Assembly (NCBI GenBank): GCA_017452305.1
Contig: JAFTMQ010000150.1
Location: forward strand, 1-8,231
Reading direction: 5' to 3'
DNA length: 8,231 nucleotides
From: Clostridia bacterium
Lineage (GTDB): Bacteria; Bacillota; Clostridia; Christensenellales; Borkfalkiaceae
A program made the position numbers and the translations under genes. Below are positions 1 to 6,029 of this stretch, one piece after another. The notes under the pieces were generated by a model. That model did no database searches, was not told the DNA's origin, and saw nothing but the letters and a program-made list of their open reading frames with translations. How positions within the stretch are numbered: the stretch's first letter is position 1; each line of letters opens with the position of its first letter.

Positions 1-611
1 AAAAGATAATCAAGCAAGTTGTTGTATCTTTCCATTGCCTTATCATTGAACTTGCTTTGGATTTCCCCTTCCGTCATCTCGCCCATCGTTTCGTCCTGTG
101 CGCGGTATGCCTTTAAGCCGACGATATCCGTCGAATAAATGGTTGCCGAGCCCGTATAAATGGGGTCAAGATAAACGTAGAGGTTGAAAAGCACGTCCTT
201 AATGGTAAGAGGGGTGCCGTCGCTAAAACGAATGCCCTTTTTGATAAGGAACTCGTATTCCGTATATCTTGCCGACGCGGACTCCTCTTGCGTAAGCGGT
301 GCGCCCGCCGCGCTAATATACGTTTCCGTGTAATCCTTGACAACCGTGGGCTCGTCCTCGCCACAGCTCGGTTTGCCTTGTCCGTTTACGCTAAGCATAC
401 CGATTTGCGTCATGGAAATAATTTCCGTGTCGGTTGCGGACGTTGCAAAGAAAGGATTGAACGTACCGTCCAATGCTTCCGTCGCCAAAACCAAGGGACG
501 TTCTTCGGGGTTGAAGGTCGTCTCTTTTCCACAGCCCGCAAAGACGGAAAACGAACCCGCCATAAGTAAGCCCGTAAGCAAACAAGCAATGCTTCTTACT
601 GATTTATTCAT
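1..611 (-). CDS. Oligopeptide-type ABC transporter substrate-binding lipoprotein, N-terminal 203 residues (3' end outside window)
   Basis: This frame stays open from the ATG at 611 to the window edge, giving 203 codons of what is normally a 500-600 residue protein. Residues 1-27 form a lipoprotein signal: a short basic start, a hydrophobic core (LLTGLLMAGSFSVF) and the lipobox FAGC with Cys27. The mature part begins with LVLATEALDGTFNPFF (40-55), the usual opening of family 5 solute-binding proteins. FLIKKGIRFSDGTPLTIKDV (121-140) matches that family's signature (kdgvkFsDGtplTadDV) closely. By family, it should sit lipid-anchored outside the membrane and deliver peptides or similar solutes to an ABC permease. 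The start is fixed by GGAGG 8 nt upstream of the ATG. It lies 29 nt downstream of the InlB-repeat lipoprotein gene with no terminator between them, so the two are probably co-transcribed. The ligand cannot be inferred; permease and ATPase genes would be expected further left. Confidence 0.9.
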   Translation of the reverse strand, partial: MNKSVRSIACLLTGLLMAGSFSVFAGCGKETTFNPEERPLVLATEALDGTFNPFFATSATDTEIISMTQIGMLSVNGQGKPSCGEDEPTVVKDYTETYISAAGAPLTQEESASARYTEYEFLIKKGIRFSDGTPLTIKDVLFNLYVYLDPIYTGSATIYSTDIVGLKAYRAQDETMGEMTEGEIQSKFNDKAMERYNNLLDYL

Positions 612-640
612 ATATGTATCCTCCGTTTATTTTTCAAATT

Positions 641-1975
641 TTAGTTGGTTTCTGCCGTCACCGTAATAAATTCGGCAGGGTTTCCTACGATGTTAAAGCC
701 GTTAGGATTTTGCGTGAAATATTCCTCGTCCGTCGCAAACGAACCGAACAAACAACGCGTATAAATAAGGTTGCCGTCCGCATCAACGAGATTGTTTACC
801 TTTCTCGCTTCGGATTTTACAATCTTCATCGTGCCTTGTATCGTAACGTTGTTGATTGTTGCACCCTCGACGTAGGTTGTGCAGATAAAATATACGCTAA
901 CGTCGATTTTGCTTACTCTGTACGTCATATTGAGATTTTCAAGGGAAAGATTTTCAAGGATTGCCGTTCCTTCTATTTTGCCGAACAGCGAAACCGATTC
1001 GCCTTGAATAAAGTTGTCGAGCGTAAGGTTTTTAATCACCGAGCCGTTGCCTTGAATTTCACAGCCCGTAAACATACTCGGCGAGACTTGATAGCCCGCA
1101 CAATCAATCACCGTATCTTGCAAGAAGTAATAACGCTTGGAGTTTATAATTGCCTTAAACATACCAACAACGTCGTCGGGGGTACGTACCACCGTCCACG
1201 TGCCCGTTATGTATTTTGCATATACGACTTGATCTTCGTCCGTTTTTACGAGCGGATATTTCACCGATTGCGTACAAGCCTTATCCGCATAATACGCAAT
1301 GAACGTGTAGGCATTTTTGACGATTGTCACGGGATTGTAGGGCAACGTGGTCAACCTTCCGTCGTCATCGTAACGATAGCTTTGGATGACGTCGCCGTTT
1401 GTTACCGTCGTTTTGTAGGATTGCGTTTCCTCGTTGTACAAGGGGGATTCCGTCGTCAATTTTTTTGTATCCACGGGAATATTAACGTTTGGCTCATCGT
1501 GGACAAGAACGACGTTCACGCGGGAAATCTTCGTCCATTTTGCCGCTACGATCCAATGCTCTGCCTCTGGGATTGGCTGAGAAAAATCCACTTTTTTGTC
1601 GGTGAGCTTATAAATATAGCACGTTTCTTTTTCATATTTATACGAACCCGTCGTAATCGGCTTACCCTCTTCGTCAAGCTCCACGAAATACCAACCGAGA
1701 ATTTCATAGCCTTCGTATTGAATACCCAAGTTGCCGTCGTCCACCCCGATATTAAATGGCTGTGCGTCTTTTTTATACCAAAGGTCGCGCATCTTACTTG
1801 CGTTCGGGGTAAAAAAGGCTTGCTCTGCATTCGCATAATAAGTAATATGCGAAACCAAGTCGTTCCTTTCAAGTACGTCATCAAGGTCTTCCCCAAGCTT
1901 ACACCCTGCCAACGTAAAAATCGCCGCGAGTGCCATAAGAATGACGATTAGTATTTTTTTGAGATATTTTTTCAT
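641..1975 (-). CDS. InlB-repeat / beta-helix surface lipoprotein, function unknown
   Basis: A 444-residue predicted lipoprotein. The signal MKKYLKKILIVILMALAAIF leads to the lipobox LAGC with Cys25. Three regions follow. Residues about 86-150 (GYEILGWYFVELDEEG ... VDFSQPIPEAEHWIVAAKWT) and about 153-256 (RVNVVLVHDEP ... YTFIAYYADKACTQSVKYPL ... QVVYAKY) look like degenerate InlB B-repeat / Listeria-Bacteroides repeat (Flg_new-like) beta-grasp modules, with the usual GWY and AKW landmarks. Residues about 260-386 contain FTGCEIQGNGSVIKNLTLDN, SLFGKIEGTAILENLSLEN and ATINNVTIQG. This period of Asn/Leu-Gly turns resembles GLUG-type or right-handed beta-helix repeats. No catalytic motif is visible. 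InlB repeats usually act as stalks or adhesion modules, so surface binding is plausible but inferred. It is the first gene after its promoter and precedes the solute-binding lipoprotein. A TTG at 1987 would add four residues, but GAGG 6 nt before the ATG at 1975 supports the shorter form. Confidence 0.85.
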   Translation of the reverse strand: MKKYLKKILIVILMALAAIFTLAGCKLGEDLDDVLERNDLVSHITYYANAEQAFFTPNASKMRDLWYKKDAQPFNIGVDDGNLGIQYEGYEILGWYFVELDEEGKPITTGSYKYEKETCYIYKLTDKKVDFSQPIPEAEHWIVAAKWTKISRVNVVLVHDEPNVNIPVDTKKLTTESPLYNEETQSYKTTVTNGDVIQSYRYDDDGRLTTLPYNPVTIVKNAYTFIAYYADKACTQSVKYPLVKTDEDQVVYAKYITGTWTVVRTPDDVVGMFKAIINSKRYYFLQDTVIDCAGYQVSPSMFTGCEIQGNGSVIKNLTLDNFIQGESVSLFGKIEGTAILENLSLENLNMTYRVSKIDVSVYFICTTYVEGATINNVTIQGTMKIVKSEARKVNNLVDADGNLIYTRCLFGSFATDEEYFTQNPNGFNIVGNPAEFITVTAETN

Positions 1976-1981
1976 CGATAA

Positions 1982-1985
1982 CCTC
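1982..1985 (-). promoter_or_regulatory. Ribosome binding site that decides the start of the InlB-repeat lipoprotein
   Basis: Minus-strand GAGG lies 6 nt upstream of ATG 1975. The in-frame TTG at 1987-1985 shares its final G with this GAGG and has no good Shine-Dalgarno sequence of its own. The ATG is therefore the likelier start. Confidence 0.75.
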
Positions 1986-2027
1986 AATTCTTAAAGAGAA
2001 TTTTTCGCTTTGTTATTTGCGGATTGA

Positions 2028-2053
2028 AAGGCGGAGTTTGCACACTCCCCCTT
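2028..2053 (-). promoter_or_regulatory. Stem-loop at the 5' end of the lipoprotein operon leader
   Basis: On the minus strand AAGGGGGAGT pairs with ACTCCGCCTT across the 6-nt loop GTGCAA. Nine of ten positions pair, with one internal G-G mismatch. The expected transcription start is near 2059, so the hairpin would lie within a few nucleotides of the mRNA 5' end. It has no T-tract after it and is not a terminator. A 5'-stabilising hairpin or a protein-binding leader element are both possible. The pairing is seen directly; the function is inferred. Confidence 0.5.
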
Positions 2054-2065
2054 ATAACACAATTT

Positions 2066-2094
2066 ATTTTATCGAAAATGCGCATATTTGTCAA
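2066..2094 (-). promoter_or_regulatory. Sigma-A type promoter of the lipoprotein operon
   Basis: Minus strand shows TTGACA (2094-2089), a 17-nt spacer and TAAAAT (2071-2066). The -35 is perfect and the -10 matches five of six. Transcription would start near 2059 and leave a leader of about 84 nt before ATG 1975. The spacer contains the 8-bp palindrome ATGCGCAT (2078-2085). Confidence 0.8.
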
Positions 2095-2110
2095 TCAATC
2101 TTCTTCCTTT

Positions 2111-2130
2111 ATTTGAAATAAATTTCAAAT
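2111..2130. repeat. Perfect 9-bp inverted repeat upstream of the lipoprotein promoter
   Basis: The halves ATTTGAAAT and ATTTCAAAT are exact reverse complements separated by AA. The palindrome is centred about 61 bp before the expected transcription start and ends 16 bp before the -35 box. That spacing suits an upstream activator site, or a repressor half of a looping pair. It does not match an operator I can name. Confidence 0.55.
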
Positions 2131-2170
2131 GCGCGCCATTTTTTCTTATTTTCCGTACAAAAAGAGCCAC

Positions 2171-2212
2171 AAAAAAAGACGGTGTAGGTACTTATACCTA
2201 TCCGTCTTTTTT
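2171..2212 (-). terminator. Intrinsic terminator of the serC-serA operon, possibly bidirectional
   Basis: On the minus strand GACGG pairs with CCGTC and the inner TAGGTA pairs with TACCTA around the loop TAAG. A small internal bulge separates the two stems. Seven T follow on the minus strand and six T on the plus strand, so it could work in both directions. It begins 12 nt after the serA stop codon and separates serA from the lipoprotein operon. Confidence 0.9.
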
Positions 2213-2224
2213 ATACTTTGACCG

Positions 2225-3388
2225 TCAATTATATGCTTTTACCGCAAAAACACCGTCGATTGCGGCGAGCTTATCCAAAATCTCTTGCGTGGGCGCGTGG
2301 TTGGTTTCCACGATTGTATAAGCAACTTCCCCCTTCGAGCCGTTGGCAAGATTTTCGATGTTTACGTTCTGCGCGGAAAACGCCGACGTAATTTGCGAGA
2401 GCATATTCGGCACGTTCTTATTCATAATGCAAACGCGCGGCTTTTCCGATTGCGGTATGCCCACCGTAGGGAAATTCACGCTGTTGCGGATATTGCCGCA
2501 GGTTAAAAACTCGTCAAGCTGCTGCGCCGCCATAATCGCGCAATGGTCTTCCGACTCCACCGTCGAAGCACCGAGGTGCGGAATGGCAATCACTCCGTCA
2601 ACGCCCACCGTTTCGTCCGTAGGAAAATCGGTAACGTAAGCGGAAATTTTCCCGCTTGCAAGCGCCTCTTTTAAATCGTTTGCGTTCACTAAATCCGCAC
2701 GGGAAAGATTGAGAATACGCACGCCGTCCTTCATTTGTGCAATCGCTTTTTCGCAAATGATATTCTTCGTTTGCGGCGTTGCAGGAACGTGCAAGGTGAT
2801 ATAATCGCACGTTTTAAAAATTTCCACGTAATCCGAGGCTTGACTGACGGACGGTGCCAAACTCCACGCCGCCTTTGCCGTGATATAGGGATCGTAGCCC
2901 ATAACGCGCATACCGAGGGAAATGGCCGCGTTTGCAACCATACCGCCGATTGCACCCAAACCGATAACGCCGATAGTCTTACCCGCGAGCTCGTGCCCAA
3001 CAAACGCCGATTTGCCCTGTTCGACAAGCTTGGCAATTCCCGTTTTTCCCGCAAGACTTTTCACCCAAGCCACGCCGCCAAGCACGTCGCGAGACGCCAA
3101 TACAAGCGCCGCAATCACAAGCTCTTTTACGGCGTTTGCGTTTGCCCCGGGCGTGTTGAATACGACAATGCCTTTTTCCGTGCATTTATCTAAAGGGATA
3201 TTATTTACCCCCGCCCCGCAACGTGCAATCGCACGCAACGTAGGCGAAAAATTCGTTTCGTGCAAGGACGCCGAGCGGACCATAATCGCCGCCTCGTTTT
3301 CCACCCCTTCGCCCACCTCGTATTTGCTTGGCAATAAAATATCCGTGCCGACTTTGGCGATTTTATTCATTAACTTAATTTTTAACAT
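2225..3388 (-). CDS. serA: D-3-phosphoglycerate dehydrogenase (short ACT-domain form)
   Basis: Catalyses NAD-dependent oxidation of 3-phosphoglycerate to 3-phosphohydroxypyruvate, the first step of serine synthesis in the cytosol. The 387-residue protein shows the D-2-hydroxyacid dehydrogenase layout. The substrate region contains VRSAS (Arg38) and ARCGAGVNNI (55-64). The NAD-binding loop is GLGAIG (143-148), with Asp166 as the likely ribose-binding acid. Catalytic Arg230 lies in ILNLSRADLVN, and His271 in PHLGASTVESE. A C-terminal ACT domain (about 317-387) carries NKNVPNMLSQI and NVNIENL, which usually mediates feedback by serine. The usual catalytic Glu aligns with Asp258 (DFPTDE); Glu259 is next to it. 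GGAG 6 nt before ATG 3388 supports this start over the in-frame ATG at codon 7. It lies 64 nt after serC and before a strong terminator. Confidence 0.95.
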   Translation of the reverse strand: MLKIKLMNKIAKVGTDILLPSKYEVGEGVENEAAIMVRSASLHETNFSPTLRAIARCGAGVNNIPLDKCTEKGIVVFNTPGANANAVKELVIAALVLASRDVLGGVAWVKSLAGKTGIAKLVEQGKSAFVGHELAGKTIGVIGLGAIGGMVANAAISLGMRVMGYDPYITAKAAWSLAPSVSQASDYVEIFKTCDYITLHVPATPQTKNIICEKAIAQMKDGVRILNLSRADLVNANDLKEALASGKISAYVTDFPTDETVGVDGVIAIPHLGASTVESEDHCAIMAAQQLDEFLTCGNIRNSVNFPTVGIPQSEKPRVCIMNKNVPNMLSQITSAFSAQNVNIENLANGSKGEVAYTIVETNHAPTQEILDKLAAIDGVFAVKAYN

Positions 3389-3452
3389 ATTTTTCTCCGA
3401 GTTTTAGCAGAATATTAACCCACTTTCTTTTTTCAACGCGTACCTGTATCGG

Positions 3453-4535
3453 TCATTTTGGATTTTTCGCCGCAAATTCTTTCATAAATGCGACCAACTT
3501 TTCCACGCCCTCGTAAGGCATAGCATTGTATATAGAGGCGCGCATACCGCCCACCGAGCGGTGCCCCTTTAAGTTGACAAGCCCCCTTCCCGTCGCTTGC
3601 GCTACAAACTGTTTATCCAAGTCGGGATTACCCGTTAAAAAGGTAACGTTCATCATAGAGCGGCTCGACTTTTCAACGGGGGCAATATAATAATTTTGTC
3701 CGTCTAAATAATCGTATAAAAGCGCCGCCTTGCGCGCGTTGCGCTCTTGCATTTTTTGTAAGCCGCCCAAGGACAAAATCCACTCGTAAACAAGCTTCGC
3801 AATATAAATACAGTAGGTCGGCGGCGTATTGTACATCGAACCATTATCCGCCATTACCTTATAATTGAGCATCGTCGGCGTGCAAGCGCGCGCCTTGCCC
3901 AACAAATCCTCACGAATAATCACCACCGTCAAGCCCGCCGCAGACATGTTTTTTTGCGCGCCCGCATAAATAACGCCGAACTTGGAAACGTCGATTGGCT
4001 CGCTTAAAATACAAGAGGACATATCCGCCACTATCGGCGCGCTTGTCTTTGGAATATACGGAAATTTTGTGCCGTATATCGTGTTATTAAAGCACATATG
4101 CACGTAATCGATTCCCTCACGGAAGGTCAAATTATCCTCGCTCGGTACGGCGGAAAAATTGATATCTGTCGTGTTTGCCGCCACGGCTACGTCCCCGTAT
4201 TTTTGCGCCTCTTGATAAGCTTTGCTGGAAAATTGTCCTGATAAAATATAGTCCGCCTTTCCCCTTTCCGAAAGCAAGTTTAAAGGCACGGCGGCAAACT
4301 GCGTTGACGCCCCGCCTTGCAAAAACAGCACCTTGTAATTATCGGGGATAGACATAACCTCGCGCAAAAGTTTTTCGGCGTCGTTTATAATTTTTTCATA
4401 GACGGCGGAACGGTGGCTCATTTCCATAACAGACATGCCGCACCCTTCGTAATTTGACATTTCTATCGCCGCTTTCTTTAAAACCTCTTCGGGCAACATC
4501 GACGGCCCTGCGGAAAAATTATATACTCTTTCCAT
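3453..4535 (-). CDS. serC: Phosphoserine aminotransferase
   Basis: A PLP-dependent class V aminotransferase that converts 3-phosphohydroxypyruvate and glutamate to O-phosphoserine and 2-oxoglutarate. At 360 residues it has the family's usual length. It opens with YNFSAGPSMLPEEVL (5-19), the standard SerC N-terminus. GGASTQF (74-80) is the phosphate-binding loop, Asp171 in VADMSS contacts the PLP ring nitrogen, and Lys195 in AGAQKNMSAAG is the Schiff-base lysine. NTPPTY (236-241) and KGHRSVGGMRASIYNAMPYEGV (323-344) are strongly conserved SerC segments. GGAG 7 nt before the ATG supports the start. It is the first gene of a two-gene operon with serA, behind its own extended -10 promoter. Together the two enzymes yield phosphoserine; the phosphatase serB is not in the window. 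No truncation or odd residue was seen. Confidence 0.97.
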   Translation of the reverse strand: MERVYNFSAGPSMLPEEVLKKAAIEMSNYEGCGMSVMEMSHRSAVYEKIINDAEKLLREVMSIPDNYKVLFLQGGASTQFAAVPLNLLSERGKADYILSGQFSSKAYQEAQKYGDVAVAANTTDINFSAVPSEDNLTFREGIDYVHMCFNNTIYGTKFPYIPKTSAPIVADMSSCILSEPIDVSKFGVIYAGAQKNMSAAGLTVVIIREDLLGKARACTPTMLNYKVMADNGSMYNTPPTYCIYIAKLVYEWILSLGGLQKMQERNARKAALLYDYLDGQNYYIAPVEKSSRSMMNVTFLTGNPDLDKQFVAQATGRGLVNLKGHRSVGGMRASIYNAMPYEGVEKLVAFMKEFAAKNPK

Positions 4536-4574
4536 AGCGATACTCCAAACGAAAAAATAAAATAAATGGCTTTG

Positions 4575-4597
4575 TTTAATCGAAAATATTGATTAAA
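4575..4597. repeat. Inverted repeat at the serC transcription start, candidate operator
   Basis: Plus-strand TTTAATC (4575-4581) and GATTAAA (4591-4597) are exact reverse complements separated by 9 nt. The repeat begins 5 bp past the -10 box and spans the expected start near 4595, a position where a repressor would block transcription. The region is very AT-rich, so chance pairing is a real alternative. Confidence 0.4.
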
Positions 4598-4601
4598 TTA
4601 T

Positions 4602-4630
4602 ATTGTAGCAAATTATATATGAAAAGGCAA
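4602..4630 (-). promoter_or_regulatory. Extended -10 promoter of serC-serA
   Basis: Minus strand shows TTGCCT (4630-4625), a 17-nt spacer and TACAAT (4607-4602), with TGC directly before the -10 forming an extended -10. Expected start is near 4595, leaving a leader of about 60 nt. That is too short for a T-box or a typical riboswitch, and I see none. Confidence 0.75.
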
Positions 4631-4639
4631 GGATTTTAC

Positions 4640-4661
4640 AGTAAAAAACGAGATTTTTACT
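4640..4661. repeat. Perfect 8-bp inverted repeat upstream of the serC promoter
   Basis: AGTAAAAA (4640-4647) and TTTTTACT (4654-4661) are exact reverse complements around a 6-nt centre. It lies 9 bp upstream of the -35 box, centred about 55 bp before the expected start. It may be an activator site or an AT-rich UP-like element. It has no GC-rich stem and is unlikely to be a terminator. Confidence 0.4.
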
Positions 4662-4682
4662 TGCTTTTTCAATGTTTTTCAT

Positions 4683-4713
4683 AAAAAAAGAGCAAGCCCG
4701 TAAGAACTTACTC
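4683..4713 (-). terminator. Intrinsic terminator after the desulfidase-family gene
   Basis: On the minus strand GAGTAAG pairs with CTTGCTC (one T-G wobble) around a 10-nt loop, followed directly by seven T. It begins 31 nt after the stop codon at 4745 and separates this operon from the serC promoter. Confidence 0.8.
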
Positions 4714-4744
4714 TATTATTATATGATTTTATCGTTAAAAACGA

Positions 4745-6010
4745 TTATTCTTCAAGCATAATGCGCAAGATTTCTCTGTCCGTTTCACGCATACCCTCGT
4801 GTGCTAAGCGAGAAACGCTCTTGATCGTATTTTCCACGCCGTCCTTGACAATCCCGTCGCCCGCAAAAAACTCGTTGCCGTTATAATACATATTCAAGCC
4901 GAGCAAACCGCTTTCCACCGCCGTGGCAATTTTCGCCGCACAACTTGCCTTTGCACCGTCGCAAATAATACCCGAATCAATTGCCAAAGCATTGACAAGC
5001 GTATGAGAAACCTCTTCGTTTCCACCGCCGAGAAGATAGGCGATGCCGCACGCCGCGCCTGCACCTGCCGATACGACGCCGCAGTAAGCGGAAAGCTCAC
5101 CGATCCCGCTCTTTAAATGAATGGTCACGAGGTTGGAAACGCACAATGCGCGATAGAGCTTTTCTTTTGCTATATGTAATCCGCGCGCGTAAACGATGAC
5201 AGGCACGGAAGCGGTGATCCCTTGATTTCCACTGCCCGAATTGATAATAACGGGAAGCTCACAACCGTTCATTCTCGCGTCGCTTGCCGCCGCGGCATAG
5301 GCTCTTGCCGTGATTTTGATATCGGGTTGATAGGCACGAAGAAGCACCTTACCCACGTTCGCGCCGTAGCTATTCTTTAAGCCCTCTTCTGCAATCGCCA
5401 TATTGTAAGAAATTTGACGGTCTAACAGTTCTCGCACGAGCTCGATATCTACTTCGTTAGCAAAGCCGACGATATTTTCTATGGTCAAGCATCCTCTATC
5501 CGCACGCTGCTCTTCCTTGGGTAAATTTTCGTATAAAACTTGTCCGTCAAGCTTTACGCAAACAATGTTGGTGTGTGCGTCCGCTATACGGACGTACGCC
5601 TCGTGCCGCTCGGAACGCAAGGTGATGCCAATGTCGAACACACGCGCATTTTCGGGCGTAAAAACCTCGACGTCAAACTCTTCTTTGATTTTTTTGATTT
5701 GCTTGATTTGCTCTTCACTAACACACGCAATTACGTCAAGCGCCGCCCCCGCGTCACCCGCAACCAAACCCGCCGCAAAAGCGGATTTAATGCCGCGCAT
5801 ACCGCCCGTATGCGGTACGGTAACGCACCGCGCGTTTTTAACGATGTTTCCGCTCACCTCTATCTTCGCAGAGATAGGCGTTTCTTTCAATACGGACTTC
5901 GCACGTGCCGTTGCATAGGCAATGGAAATCGGCTCGGTACAGCCCATTGCAGGCACGAGCTCTTCATGCAAAATCTTTACGTATTCCGCATAAATTTCTT
6001 TGGTGAGCAT
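4745..6010 (-). CDS. Fe-S L-cysteine desulfidase / L-serine dehydratase alpha-family protein (UPF0597, CyuA/CdsB-like)
   Basis: Family members are cytosolic, oxygen-sensitive [4Fe-4S] lyases. Archaeal CdsB and E. coli CyuA split cysteine into pyruvate, ammonia and sulfide, and the same fold forms the alpha part of bacterial L-serine dehydratases. The 421-residue length fits UPF0597. Family landmarks are LVPAMGCTEPISIAYA (18-33), VPHTGGMRGI (65-74), INSGSGNQGITASVPV (256-271), LSAYCGVVSAGAGAACGI (306-323) and IICDGAKASCAAK (348-360). Cys24, Cys310 and Cys350 are the likely cluster ligands; their spacing resembles the Cys25/282/322 set known from archaeal CdsB, with the same 40-residue gap between the last two. 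Which substrate it uses cannot be read from sequence. GGGGG 6 nt before the ATG sets the start. It follows the sugar dehydratase gene by 19 nt with no promoter seen between, and it precedes the serine synthesis operon, which fits a role in serine/cysteine turnover. Confidence 0.88.
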   Translation of the reverse strand: MLTKEIYAEYVKILHEELVPAMGCTEPISIAYATARAKSVLKETPISAKIEVSGNIVKNARCVTVPHTGGMRGIKSAFAAGLVAGDAGAALDVIACVSEEQIKQIKKIKEEFDVEVFTPENARVFDIGITLRSERHEAYVRIADAHTNIVCVKLDGQVLYENLPKEEQRADRGCLTIENIVGFANEVDIELVRELLDRQISYNMAIAEEGLKNSYGANVGKVLLRAYQPDIKITARAYAAAASDARMNGCELPVIINSGSGNQGITASVPVIVYARGLHIAKEKLYRALCVSNLVTIHLKSGIGELSAYCGVVSAGAGAACGIAYLLGGGNEEVSHTLVNALAIDSGIICDGAKASCAAKIATAVESGLLGLNMYYNGNEFFAGDGIVKDGVENTIKSVSRLAHEGMRETDREILRIMLEE

Positions 6011-6029
6011 AGAAAACCCCCTTGCGCTT

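Noticed and set aside
614..1951. Long plus-strand open frame of 445 codons opposite the InlB-repeat lipoprotein
   Set aside because: It has no ribosome binding site, and its translation is rich in Arg, Cys, Phe and His without a family feature. The minus strand at the same place has a signal peptide, lipobox, recognisable repeats, promoter and ribosome binding site. The open antisense frame is a by-product of codon use.
1976..1987. TTG at 1987 as an earlier start for the InlB-repeat lipoprotein
   Set aside because: The TTG overlaps the GAGG that is correctly spaced for the ATG at 1975 and has no site of its own. The shorter form begins with a typical MKKYLKK signal peptide.
1986..2002. Six-bp AT-rich hairpin (AATTCT / AGAATT) next to the lipoprotein ribosome binding site
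   Set aside because: Short and weak, with mostly A-T pairs. It does not cover the GAGG and is not clearly more than expected in AT-rich leader DNA.
2078..2085. ATGCGCAT palindrome in the spacer of the lipoprotein promoter
   Set aside because: Eight bp only; too short to claim as an operator without other copies or conservation.
3409..3436. Possible internal promoter before serA (TTGAAA, 16 nt, TATTCT)
   Set aside because: Both boxes deviate from consensus and the spacer is 16 nt. The serC-serA gap has no terminator, so read-through from the serC promoter explains serA expression. It may still give weak extra transcription.
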